Below, in pieces: positions 1-11,700 of a DNA stretch of 64,000 bases. The stretch lies in assembly GCA_013398955.1 (NCBI GenBank), contig VWPU01013453.1:1-64000 (forward strand), in the 5' to 3' direction. The DNA comes from Callaeas wilsoni (taxonomy: Eukaryota > Chordata > Aves > Passeriformes > Callaeidae). The number at the start of each line of letters is the position of its first letter. The stretch's first letter is position 1. Position numbers and translations under genes: made by a program. The notes below the pieces were generated by a model. The model saw only the letters and a program-made list of their open reading frames with translations, searched no databases and had not been told where the DNA came from.

Positions 1-1114
1 CCCCCGCCGCCCCGCCGGGGCGCACGGACCGACGAGCCTCCTCCGCGCGGCGCATCCAGGCAAGAAAATCCGGGAGTCTGACTGAACCTGCATTTCCATT
101 AACTCAGCCTCAGCCCCGGCTAATCCGCAGCACTGAAGGCAAGGAGGCTAATTAATGACAAGCTTTTACAGTCAAGACCAGCGATAATTGCTTTGGTGGC
201 CTTTATGATTACAAGATAAAAATGGACCGGGCCTGACATAAGAGCCACTGTGTACACTGCAAGACAGGAGGAAATTAAGAGCTGGCTAGCTGAATACGGA
301 GCAGAAAATTACTAATAGAGGAGAGATAATGAATAGGCCGGCTAGGCATTCATGGGGAAAAATCCATTTTGTTACCACGCGAAATTAGGTGGTGGAAAGG
401 AGTTTGCTAATTGTTCTCATCTTGTAGCAACCAGGACTGAGGCAGGGGCGTGCTTTTCAATTCATTTCCCTGGTAATTGTGAAAGGGGGAATGCAGGCCA
501 AATGAGTCTTGCTGCAATTTGCGCGCCTGGTCTTTTCATTTTCATGTTGCGTTTTTAATTGTTGCTAATATAGCTTATAATGAAGCTAATGAGGGGAAAT
601 TATTGTACAACTTTTTAGCACATGGAGACAAGTGAAATGCACTAGAAGGATTCTCTCCTATTGCTGCAAAAATAATAGTAATCTGGAGGAGTTTGGAACT
701 ATCGGGGGTTTTTTAAGCCGCTTCCCTCTGCAACAGACAAAAGGAAGGATCGGCCACCTACTTTTTTTTTTGTTTCCTGTGTTTTATTTTTCACTAAGAA
801 AAAACCAATACCGGATTTTCCCTTGCTGCGCCCCTCGCAGCCCCTGGCCCTCGATGCGGTGCGAGCGGAGCCGCGGGGCGCCGCGGTGCTTGCGCGCATC
901 CAGCGCCTCCGCCTCTCGGTAGTTAAGTGCGAGCCGCCGGAGGGGAGGGCACGGAGCGGGGCATGGCAGCGGTCCTGTCCCTGTCCCTGTCCCTCTGTTT
1001 GCCTCTCTCCCCGGCCGAAAGTTAGCGCTGCCGGGTGTTCCCCCCACGGGATCCCCCTCCGCGCTGCTCCGCGACCGCGCAACTCAGGCGCTGCCTCTCT
1101 CTCCTCCCCTGCAG
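1..1114 (+). other. PTPRN2: PTPRN2 intron (3' part) before the transmembrane exon
   Basis: This is non-coding sequence leading to the acceptor at 1113-1114, which follows a pyrimidine tract (ctctctctcctcccctgcag). The first 60 bases are very GC-rich and may be the edge of a CpG-rich block that begins before the window. Bases 62-620 are AT-rich with many TAAT cores (see separate entry), and from about 815 the sequence becomes a CpG island. I see no exon here. The preceding PTPRN2 exon should end in phase 0, because the next exon opens with a whole codon. Confidence 0.8.
62..620. promoter_or_regulatory. candidate conserved non-coding element rich in homeodomain cores
   Basis: Seen: a 560-base stretch with little simple repeat and many TAAT/ATTA cores, for example at about 150-157 (taattaat), 184-189 (ataatt), 207-212 (gattac), 310-316, 407-413 (gctaatt) and 555-567 (ttaattgttgcta), plus GATA-like cores. 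Inference: this density and the mixed composition resemble vertebrate developmental enhancers. It lies 0.5-1 kb upstream of the transmembrane exon. Conservation cannot be judged from one sequence, so this is a candidate only. Confidence 0.35.
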
Positions 1115-1460
1115 AAAAGCAACGTCCCGCCGCTCGCGCAGCGCGGGGAAGAGGCAGAGTCCTCGAAATTCCTCCTCCTCACCCTCCTGTCCCTCGCCTG
1201 CATCGCCGGGGTCCTGGCGGCGTCGGGAGTCGCCTACTGCCTCCGCCACCGCGCCCACCACCGCCTGAAGGAGAAGCTCTCGGCCCTGGGGGCTGACGCC
1301 GGCTCGGACGCGCCCGCTGCGTACCAGGTAAGGAGCAAGCTCGCCTCCTCCGGCCCTGCCCCGGTGCCCGGCAGTTCTCCGGGGGGGCCCTTCTCGCGTT
1401 GGGAGTCGCGGGGGTGGGTTTGTTTCCGACGCTTCCCCCCCCCGCCCCCGTTCCATTCAT
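815..1460. promoter_or_regulatory. CpG island over the transmembrane exon
   Basis: Seen: an abrupt change from AT-rich flanks to about 650 bases that are strongly G+C-rich with frequent CG dinucleotides (for example gcggtgcgagcggagccgcg at 855-874). It covers the whole exon 1115-1327 and both splice sites and ends near 1460, before an A17 run at 1553-1569. It also contains a small (ccctgt) repeat at about 974-994. It could be an intragenic island tied to an alternative promoter or simply a GC-rich exon neighbourhood. No TATA box or start codon in a sensible context was identified. Confidence 0.75.
1115..1327 (+). CDS. PTPRN2: PTPRN2 exon: luminal end, transmembrane helix, cytoplasmic basic stretch
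   Basis: This exon gives 71 complete codons with no stop, acceptor cag at 1112-1114 and donor gtaagg at 1328, phase 0 at both ends. Residues 1-17 of the exon are hydrophilic and acidic (QRGEEAESS) and would face the vesicle lumen or cell exterior. About residues 18-42 form one hydrophobic helix ([15 protein letters not shown]... to YC). It is followed by a basic stop-transfer segment ([13 protein letters not shown]) and ends with DAPAAYQ. This matches the membrane anchor of the receptor phosphatase N family; the LKEKLSALG...AAYQ part fits PTPRN2 better than its paralogue PTPRN. Codons ending in G or C number 64 of 71, far above the later exons, in line with the surrounding CpG island. The product is a type I membrane protein of dense-core secretory vesicles in neurons and endocrine cells. 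Confidence 0.95.
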
Positions 1461-1552
1461 AGTCTCGCGGATTCGGTGTAGCAGCTTTTTACTACTGGGT
1501 ATTAATCTTGGCTATTCTGGTAGCTGCTGTAAATTCGTGCCCAATTAAAAAC

Positions 1553-1569
1553 AAAAAAAAAAAAAAAAA
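1553..1569. repeat. A17 homopolymer
   Basis: Seventeen consecutive A bases just after the CpG island ends. It may be a polyA-like slippage tract; no retrocopy with target-site duplication could be seen next to it. Confidence 0.9.
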
Positions 1570-3294
1570 GAGCAACCCTTGCCATTGAAATTCTCAGAAA
1601 AATAACATTAATATCCATAATCTGTCACCCCTGCCACTATTAATAACGAAAAATCTTTAACATTTATGAGAAATGGATTGCACGGTTATCTGAAGATGTC
1701 TCTCTTTTTGAGTAATCGACTTCTTCAGGGTCTGATATGAAAAGAGCCTTTGACCCGATCTGTTGCCACCTTCTGCCATTATTCAGATAAAATGAAATCT
1801 AATGCTGATAGATGGGAAGTAAACCAGGACTGGTTCTAGGAGAACAATGATAGCAGATGTGTACCCAGTAATGCTGGAGGCCTGCACTCAGCTTCTCTGA
1901 AATAAATCAGAAACCTCAAGCTTTCTCTTTCAGTTTCAAAAGTGTTGGGTGGAGAGACACTGCATCTTCCTGAAGTTTGTTTTAGATCATATGGCACTTA
2001 TTTCCTGGTGTGCTGTTGGTGTGGTAATGCATGTGTTGTGGTCATATACCAGACAGCCCTGGTCTGCTATCCAAAAATATTTGGAGTGTGACCAGGAAAA
2101 AGAATCTGAGAATGTGTAAACATTGTCTCTATAGTATCCCTGCCTGTTGTGCACCCATAGGGCCTTGCTAATGGCACTTCTCTGTCAAGTTTCATTTTAC
2201 TTTCTTGTTCTGCTTAGGATCAGACATTCTGGGCTTTCTCTGTCCTGGAGCTGAGATAGATTCAAATTGGCAGCTGAGAGTCATATGGGAATAAACTCAT
2301 ATTTTCTCACAAAGTTTGGGTCTGTCTGTACCTCTTATATGTTAAAGATGTAATGTATTAGGTATATCTCCACAGGCTGGGTCTAGAGAGAATTAAGTGC
2401 AGAATAATAAATATGAATGTTTCTGTAACAATTAGTATCTTCAGGAATGGTTTTGGTTTTCAATTTTAAATAAATGTTTACATTTAAAAAAATCATTAAA
2501 TTGCATCTTTGCATTTAATGACTTCTAAAGCAAGACAGAGTGAGAGCAAGAGCATTTCCTGTAGATAAAAAAAAAGGAGTGTTCTCTGGGATAAAGTGTG
2601 AACAAAACAGCAGTTTATCAGTTTTGTTGGCCAATGAGGCTGTGGCCATACATATTTTTGTTTGATTTTAATAGGTGACTTGCTGTTGGCTTATTTAAAG
2701 CGCAGAAGCAATAGGTAGGCTTTTTCTTCCATTAATTGTGAATACAAGAATTCTTAATTTTTTTGAAAAGCCCTCCAGCTTCCAAAACCACACTTGAAAC
2801 TGAATTTGTGATAATTAACAGGACAATCTTCCTACTGACAGCTCTAATTAATAGTATCTGTAATTAAAATCGTGCCCTTCCAGCAGGAAAATTGTTTGAA
2901 TTTCTTGGAGTGACCTTTTTTGCCATTTCTCCTGGGAGTGTAGTGGTTGATATTGATTTTATAATGAGCTCGGTTTGTTTAATAAGAATCTGTAATCCAG
3001 ACACTAAATGAAATGTGTGCTGCGTTTTTCCTTCACAGATTTATATATATTTTTAAATCTTCATATTTATATCTGAGAGTGACATTTTCTGTTTTAAAAA
3101 CAACAACAATGCTTCGAGGTTGCCGCTCAGTTTTTCAATAGCACGACTGTATTAATATTCTTTGTGCCTGACCTCTGGGCCCAGTCCTAACCACCTGACT
3201 TCTTAAACAGTTCCATTGGGTTTTCAAGGGAACTGTAGTCATGAGTGGGAGGAAAAATGTTTTTCCTTAAATACAAAGGTTTCTAAGAGCTTGG

Positions 3295-3490
3295 CTCTCC
3301 TCCCATGGAAGTAAGTGGGAATTCTGCCATTTGTTTCAATGGCAGCAGTAGGAAGCCCTAGTACAGGCAGACAAAATGCTCAGGCAGTTTTGATGCTGCT
3401 AAGTAGCATTTTATCAAAATGAATCATTGAGCCTGGATCTGTGTATAATAAACTATTCACTTGGATTGGAACAGAAATAGGATTGAGCCC
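3295..3490. repeat. possible ancient sauropsid hairpin-type repeat fragment
   Basis: Seen: two neighbouring imperfect inverted repeats, cccatggaagtaagtggg at 3302-3319 and ccatttgtttcaatgg at 3327-3342, and the ending ggattgagccc at 3480-3490. From general knowledge, CCCATTGACTTCAATGGG-type motifs next to GGATTGGGCC recur in old dispersed repeats of birds, turtles and crocodilians. The exact family and boundaries are not certain. Confidence 0.4.
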
Positions 3491-4134
3491 TATTCGCATT
3501 GTTAGAATCGCCTTACGTTGAGCTGTGTTAAATGTAATGGATATCTGGTGTGATGCATGGTTTGGATAACATCAATTAGGTCTCAGAAAGGCATCCACTA
3601 TCTTTTCCCTTATCTTCTCTGATACTTTTAGGGGAATAATGTAACCTGTATTAATATGGGGGAAGGAAAGAAGCAGTCAGCTTTCAAAATTGTATCTACT
3701 TGGTTCTCATCTGTTACATGTTTCCCAAGTAGCCACTCAGTTAACTCGATGTTTTTTAAAAATATTAAATACTTCAGGGGCTGCTGCCACTAGGCTTTAA
3801 AGCACAGTACTCCAATGTGTTTCTGCTTACAGCTGACATGACAATTCAACTTTATTTTTTTTAATTTGAAGGGGGAGAAATTGGTCGGTATAAAAGGGCC
3901 TGGTGGCCCAATGTGATTCAGAGAGAACACAGAAATATCACTTTGATTCACATGCTTCTCAAAATATTAGTGGTTTATATCTTCACATAAACAAGACTGA
4001 CCTAAATTTTCACCATTTAACAGAAGCGGTTTTTTATCCTAACCTAGTTCAGCCAGGAGAGTTCATTCAGGGTTTTTATTCCTTCCTTACTCATCCTGTG
4101 AACTTTGAAGAATTTTTTCCCATGGCTCTTTTTT

Positions 4135-4151
4135 GGGGGGGGGTGGGCAGT
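4135..4151 (+). other. G-rich run (G9 T G3)
   Basis: Nine G bases at 4135-4143, then T, then GGG. On its own it is too short for a standard four-tract quadruplex and is noted only as a local composition oddity within the intron. Confidence 0.7.
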
Positions 4152-4779
4152 TGGAAGGTTTTTCCTTCCATTTCTGGTTTGTGCAGTGAAATGCCAGCTT
4201 GAGAAAGGGAAAACAGACAAACCATATTATCAAGGAAATAGCAGGCTGGCTGCTAATCTCCCCCACCCCATACTGGAGGCGTAGCACTTGTCATGCAACA
4301 TCACCCTCCCTCAGGCACGAGCACTCCTTACACTTAGCTACTAACACAAGTATTTCTTGTGTAACTGTGTGAAGAACGGACCTGGCTTAGGCAAGACAAC
4401 CAGTACTGTATAAAAGTTGAAGCAGGCAAATTAAATCACTGCAGTGCTCCTGATAAGCTGCCAAACCTGGTTCTTCAGGTGTTGGGTAAGGCAAGCAGCT
4501 GGCCCTCAAAGTGTTGAAGTAAGGTCTGGGAAGTCCTATTGAAAGACTAAATAACAGGAGGAAGGATAGATACACAATTGCAACTTCATTTATCTTTGAA
4601 TCACTAAACAACAAAATTACAGACTGGTTTAATTAGACAGTAGCTGAGGAGCTTTTCAAAATTAATAGAGGTAGTGTGGCTTGTAAAATGTTACCTTTTA
4701 TCCATAAAGGCGGACAGTTTTTTGTGTCTCTCACAAGCACATATCCTGTCCTTTCAAACCACACGTGTAATGATTAGAT

Positions 4780-5430
4780 AAGTCAGCGTTAGCATTCAGG
4801 GATGACTAAAAAGAGGCTCTTAGTGCCTCTGCGGAGGCCCGGCGCATGCGCGCACCTGCACCCCTGTTTTTAATTGTCGCTGGCATTGCTTTGATCTTCT
4901 TTGAAAAGCAAGTTTAGCATTCTGCAAGCCCACTCTCTGGTCCAGGAGATTAGGGCAGAAGCGTTTTAGGAATTTTCAGCAGACACACTTTGATTTATTT
5001 CACAACGCTGAGCAGATTTTCTTCATGCACTTTGAAGACTTTAGAACATAACCCAGAGAAAAACGGGCATTCAGGCATCAGGAGCGGGCAGCAAGCAGGG
5101 CCACTAAGTGCACATCTTACTTGTCACCGCTCCCATTAGCGAGCAATTTATTAATGTAATGAGTGTGTGGTAGTGACTGCCGCGATTTAGGGATGCTCTG
5201 CTTGATTCAGGGTGATGTATTTGTGAGTCCAGCTGAACCCTGGCTTTTGACCCCTGTGTGGGGAACGCTCGGGTGTGCATGTTAAATCATCAGCATATTT
5301 TATACTTTGCACTGCAGAACTTTCCTGTGAGCACGGTCTTCTGCATCACTGATAATGCTCGGCAAAACCTTGCCCATAATGGAATTAAAAGGCAAAAGTT
5401 AAAATGCTCTGAAGCTGGCTTCAAGCAAGC
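4780..5430. promoter_or_regulatory. candidate conserved non-coding element with TCF/LEF-like and homeodomain sites
   Basis: Seen: a 650-base stretch of mixed composition without repeats. It has a CpG-bearing start (ggcccggcgcatgcgcgcac at 4838-4857), CTTTGAT/CTTTGAA-type words near 4890-4902, 4988-4994 and 5030-5035, homeodomain cores around 4870, 5140-5162 and 5369-5375, and gcgatttaggg near 5182. Inference: this looks like a tissue enhancer inside the intron. Single-sequence evidence cannot show conservation or activity. Confidence 0.35.
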
Positions 5431-8400
5431 TTGCCTTTAAATGTTTTATGTCAATAACATTCTTTTTAATTTTCCTTCATCTCAGCCAAAAGAACTTCCT
5501 TTAAAAATCGAGGAGGAAAAGACCAAACAGTTTACAGTGAAGTTCCTTCTTAAACTGCCTGAAGTATTCAAGGTTACATGCAGATGGATTACATCATCAG
5601 CTGGTTTAAAAACTTGTCCAAATAACTTGATTTGGCAGGCATATAATTGTAAATTATATGTTAAATTCTACATTATTACATGTATTGTATTATATATAAA
5701 TTATATATTCCTTTGTGAAATACAGTCTTATTAATTACATCATCCTGCTAGATTCAAAGCCCCTAGGAACTTCTCTGTGCTCTTACAGTTTTGATCCCGC
5801 TGGTATTTTTTATTACAGAACACACTATTTGCAACAATTGTAATAAATATTTTGCTGCAAATATTTTAAAAGGCTCCAAGTGAAAGAATCTGCTGGAAAC
5901 AAACCCCCTACTTAACCATCATGCATGATTTGTGTGTTTAAATACAGATAACTCATTACCTCTAATATGGCTTAATATTTTACACTCTAGACTGAATTTC
6001 AAAAGCAAACTTGTTATTATAATAATAGACCCTAATATTATAGTAATACTGTATATCAGCTCCTTAGAAAATGGAATTTTGTGGACTAAGTGAAACTAGG
6101 AGGGGAGGAGGAAAGGAAAATTTTGCTGTACTTATTTATCAAGTTCTCAGTAGTACTCCAATGAACGTCACCCTTAGTACCAAGGAAAGCTGGTAAACTG
6201 AGGATAATCCGTACCATGTATTACCTTCTATCTTTATAAAACTCAGTTTTCAAGGACCCTTCTACACTTAAGCACAAAAGATATCACTGAGGATGAGGTT
6301 ATTCAGTACATGAGTATTTAGTAAACATTTCAGAAGGAATACATTTCATAAGGATTTTGGATAGATGAAAATTTTGCCTTAAGGCAGAGTGCTGTGAAGG
6401 GCTTGCTTGTGTTCTCTTCTGGGAAAACAAAGGGCATAACGCATTTTTAATCTTTTCTCTTCCTGTGTCCTTATTTAAAGAGGCAAAAATAAGATCATCT
6501 CATGAGTATGTAAAGCTACAGGACAAACTGTAATTGTTTAGAAGAATGAATTAGAAGAGTTGTTCTTGTTTAAGTCTGCCTATTGTATATTATGTGAACA
6601 ATTTTGTCTCTCTTTGATTAGCATTTTGTCTCAGAATAAATTCTCAGGAACCTGCAGATACTTTGTACGTACAGTTGTTACATAAACCACTGTACTTTAA
6701 GGTGAGAGAGTTTTCACAGTGTACAAAATACGTGTGGCTACACGGAATTCACAGTGGTCACACATAGCAGTTCTGGGACAGGAGAAGAAGGAGGGAGTGT
6801 TCCAAGGTGATTAGAAGAAGAGTTCACCTTATGTTTAAACACTTCATTGAAGTCAGACAGTGGATGGCCAAAGCAGAATGAGGCAAAACAGGATGTGTAC
6901 AAATGTGGATTTAATTCTTAGTCAGTTTTTTATCTGATTAGTGTTCAGAGCTATCCGCAATTCCCGTGGTGCAGTGGACTCTGTTTTTCCCTAACCTTGC
7001 TTCCTGCGGTAGCCATAAAATTGAGTTAAATGGTAGCAGTGTTCAAAATAGCATTCTGAAACACTGAATGAATTTATAAATCAACAGAAATTTATCAAAC
7101 TTGCTTGGTCAATAAATCAGGATACAAATAAATAGGAATGTATTTGCTAGCACAGCATTTAAAATCAGCTTCAAAATACTGCTCAATGAGAAATGCCCAT
7201 CTGAAGTGCTGGAGCTCGATGGCAGAGATTTCAGAGGGCACTTCTGGAAGTTTTTCTTTGAGCTTGTGGTGTGTGTCTCGAGGAGCAGGGCTCTCCCCTC
7301 ACCTCCTGTCCCTGCTCTGCCCCTCTGCTGCAGCACACACGGCCCAGCCAAGGGGCAGCCCCAGGGGAACCACGCGGGCCATAGGAGAGGGACTTACTGG
7401 GCTTGTTACTGATGGCTCTGCCCCAGCCTTTTCCTATCACATGAATAACTTCTGTGAATTACTCAGTGTTGGAGATATGGACTAGCCCTTACCAGAGAAG
7501 GTTTCACCTGCACAGCCCAGATCCCGGGCTGCTGCAGCAGTGACAGTGCAACAACACCTAGGAGTAAAACAGTCTTTACATTAGAGCAGGTAGGTGAGAG
7601 AAAGATTTTAAATGAAACTGTAGACCTGCATAGCACCTTCTCATCCAAGCACTCCAAGACTTGCATGTATGCTCATTTTCCTTCCACACCTGCAAAAAAC
7701 CCATCTTTTTCAAGTAGCTGTCTTTCTGCATAAGGCTAGTGCAAAGTGGCAGAGAGAAGGTGATGTTGACCCTCTCCTCTTAGCCACCTTTGTTTATTTT
7801 TCAAAAGTATGATGTTTGAGCTTGGTGTTTAGTGAAACAAGGACAATGTGCCCCAAGCATCTCGCGGTATAATTTCTGTGTATCTAGGGCGTAAGAAAAT
7901 GCTAAGTAAAAATAGTAGGAGGCAAAATTAAGTTAGTGACTCATTTTTAATTACTGGGAAATCCAGAGTCCTTACCCAAACAGGCATTTCTTAGAAAATG
8001 TGTTGGAGGAGCTCTGGACTTGCAGGCTGCATCTCGCCTGTTAAATTAAGCTGGTAAATAGTTCAAATGGTCCTGGCACCATTTCAAGGTCAGGCCACCC
8101 AACTTTCTCCCAGTTTCTTAGCAGAGTAAGCACAGACAAAGAAAAAGAAATAAATTCACGCAATAGGCAATTTTATTAATAGTTTGGCTGTAGCCAGCTG
8201 GTTTTGGAGGGCGAGAATTACTTTTGCTTGATCTGCCCTCACTCTCGGTCCTGGACCACCAAGGTCCGGGCTCCTGCTCCCGAGGATCCGGCTCCCGAGC
8301 ATTCTGCTCCTGCTTCAGAGCTCCTTTCACCCATCCCTGTGGTGCCACAGGCTGTTTGCCAGCTGAGCGTGGGCTGGTTCTGGATAAGTACAATGGATTG

Positions 8401-11400
8401 TCTCCCCCTGGTAAATTGATTATGTCCCAGTGCCTGTACATTATAAAGAAGCCAAAGATAACCACAGCCTTGCCTAATGGGCTGGAGAGTATTTGATTTG
8501 CCGTCCCAGGCTGTACATCATCTCAAGTGTCCCGATTTCTTTCTGGAATAACTATGCTGTCTTCAGTAGCTTTTTTTTCCCCATGTAATGTAGAGGATAA
8601 TCAGGCCTGTCTTTCCTACACACTTCTGCCCTTTTTTCTGTTTTAGGATTTTCCTTTTTCTTTTGCAGCAGCTCTGTTATCATGTTTCAGATTTGACACA
8701 TTCTTCTATTGTATATTCTCTGAATGCTCAGCAGCTAACACTGCAATCTGGCTTGCTGATCCTTTCATATTCCTCCAGAGTGCTGCACTAGAAGAAAAAA
8801 AACACCACATTTTTTAAAGTTTTTAACTGGAAAGTTTTGGGGGTTTTTTTGCAGGATAGTTCTTATTCCAGAGCCTCTGAAAGGGAGTAGAAATAATTTT
8901 GTGTACATAAAGAACTGTCGTAGATGATGTTTGTCAGTTCTTGTAGGACCATGTTGCCTGCGAGCAGAAACAGGTTGCAGTTTATTCTCTGAAGCCTGTA
9001 AGGTATATAAAGGCATTGTTCCTACTGCTTTCTTCTTGGCACATCTGTTCCTCCTGCACACCAGTCTCACGTGGTGGGCAGTCAGAAGGAAGAGGAGCGG
9101 GGAATGCTGTGTCACTTCCTTTCTCCTTCTCCGCACGTGCAGGGAGGCTGTGCTGTGCTTGGCTGTGCGGGAGCAGCTCTGTGTCCTGCCCAAACCAGCA
9201 AGATCTTACCTCCAAGGGTCTTTGTCCCTCCTGCACTGCGTGTCTGTACTTCACTCTTAGGAAGGGTTCGAGGCTGAACACAGCCACCTGAGGTTTTACC
9301 CTGGCAAGCCCATATGGACTTGGCTGCTTTGTGGGACAGATGAACAAAAGCAAATCTCAAATCCTCAACTTTCCTCTGCCTGTAGCCCTGTAGGGACTCT
9401 TGTAGGGATGTTGTGAAGTGGAATATTCGGAGTGGACTCTGATAGTTTTGCTTGTTTTATTGTGGTATAGGCTATAAGACAAGTTTGGGTAGAGCAGACC
9501 GGAGCTCTCCTGGGGCCATGCTGCTCAGATGCTCCAGTCTTCTTAAGGGCACAAGTGAGAGGTGCTGTCCTGAACGGCCTCGCGAGTGTGTGTGATGTGT
9601 GAGGACAGGGAGATCCATGGAGGGCCTGTGTGCTGAGCTACAACAAGTCAGACATTGAGGATGTGATTTGTGTTGGCTGGACAAGAGGCCCAATTTCATT
9701 TCTCTCAACAGAGAAAAAGCTCCAGCTCCAGGGATGGGGGCCTTTTATCCAAGGTATTTTCTTTCTCTTGTATTTTCATGCACAACAGAGATCTAAATTC
9801 TTTCTAGTAGTTTAAAGAATTGTAAAAGACAATCTGAGTGATGTAATGCACACCAGCAAGGCATGATAAAGGGCTGAGACAGCTCACCTGACTTCTTTGT
9901 TCTGTGGGGTTTTTTGCTGTGACAGGTTCTAAGCTCTCATGGCATCAGTGTCTGTCCCTGTACTGTAATTCAGTTGGGGCATTCCTGCAGCTCTTCCCAT
10001 TCCAGTTCAGGTTCTCAGCTTTCAGTATGCAAATACAGTTTTCATCACTTGTATTCTTAGCAAACAACCAAACCAAGGCTGAAGAAGGGAGGATGTTCTT
10101 GAAAGTTAAATCCTTCAAAGAAACAAAATTAATTTGGAGGGTGAGAGAGAATAGCTTTTGAATAGGAGAAAATCAAATTCAGTGTAAGTGGCTTATCCAG
10201 AGGAGAAAATCCACAAGGTTTTCTCTAGCTTTGTTGACCAGTTTCTGTTCTTTTTGCTAAAGACAAATGAGTGATGTTTTATTGATGGTGTTTGGGATGA
10301 CTGCATTCTGAACAAGCACAGATTTTGTCCAGGGCAATAGTTTTTTTAAATTTTAAATCTTTCATACTGATAAAACCCTGTTGCATTTCAGTGCAGTTTT
10401 TATTTTCCTATTTTCCTGTCTAGCTGACATAGTTGCAGGCTTCTTGATGATTCCAGCTTTTTCCTTTTACATAGGATGACTGTTGTGTTGCAGAACCACG
10501 TTCTGGCAGCATCTCAAGAGATCTCAGAAATGGCTGATGTTGCTCTCCAAAGTGAGAACAGCTCAACATTATCCTGATAAAACTCACCTATGGTTCTGGG
10601 ATTGCATGCTTACCTTGGCTGATTAGAATCACTCCTTTTCCCCTCACCAGGTGTTGCCTGACTTGGGGAACCATGCAAGTCGAAACGTTTGTCCTTGGTC
10701 ACACTGACAACAGCAGAGGTGCCTGGTTTGAAGTGGGCTGCAGTAGAGCCCTGAGGACCACCACCACCCATTTTCTGCCACTGCTGGTCTGACCATCCCC
10801 CTGATCTTCACAAGTGCATTGGGGAGAATATTCACATGTTGGAGACTTACTGATCTTTCCCACTAACTACTAAGAAAAGAACAAGGGAAAGATGAAAAGG
10901 GAAAATTCACTATGCTGGTGCCTTTCTGACAGCATGGGGAAAAGAAACTTGGATTTTACCTTTTTTCAGCTTCTCAACTGGAGTTCATTCTGGCTTTCTG
11001 GGAAAGAAAAATGCCTCCAGTGGAGTGAAATGGTGTGATTTGCTGGAAGAGGTTTTGCTGCAGTGGCTCACAGCAAAAAGTGCCAGTGGCTGGCTATTCA
11101 TATCAGATAAGAGGAGAAATGTGATGGAGCTGAATGTATTTTTGGGAGCAAAACAATGTACACATGTAAATTTATCTTATATAGGGAAATTATGTCATAC
11201 ATCTCCCTCTGTACTGTGTGGTAACAATATGTATAGTAACATGGGAGTTTTAGCATGTAAATTCTGTGTATTGTCATGCCCAAGAACAAAATAAAGACCT
11301 GTAGTTCATAATTAACCTCACAGGAAAGCACTTGGGTGTGAAGTTAAAAAATACATAAGGGTTGCCTAGCAAGCTGTTCCAAATTTCAGCTTCTTTTTGG

Positions 11401-11513
11401 AGGTCTGGGTCAACCCAATGGCTCTGCAGGCATTGTTAACTAAGAATTTTGTTTGGTTCTTTGAGGGCTTTAGAAGTTAATTAAGTATAAATCAATGCTC
11501 GAGGCTTCTGTGA

Positions 11514-11700
11514 GTGCTGGTCACTCCATTGCCAAAGGGACAATGCAGAAATGGAGGGAGCGAGGAAAAGGTGACAAGAATGATTAAGGGCATGGAAAAC
11601 TCATATGAAGAGAGATTGAAAAGGCAGATTATTTCTTCTAAAACAGTAACAAGTAGCAGTATAGAAGAGAAAAAAAAAATATATATAGAATGAGAAGCTG
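11514..11700 (+). mobile_element. CR1 LINE fragment, old, + strand
   Basis: The stretch gtgctggtcact at 11514-11525, then gaggaaaaggtgacaagaatgattaagggcatgg and catatgaagagagattgaaaagg near 11560-11623, follows the order of the CR1 segment that precedes the 3' UTR (the part encoding the end of the reverse-transcriptase region). It is diverged and broken by an AT run at 11671-11687, and the 3' tail is not visible. There is no coding capacity left. Confidence 0.6.

Noticed and set aside
1..59. Possible end of the preceding PTPRN2 exon using a GC donor (cag followed by gcaaga)
   Set aside because: The translation of the 59 available bases does not resemble the luminal membrane-proximal part of PTPRN2, and a GC donor would be needed.
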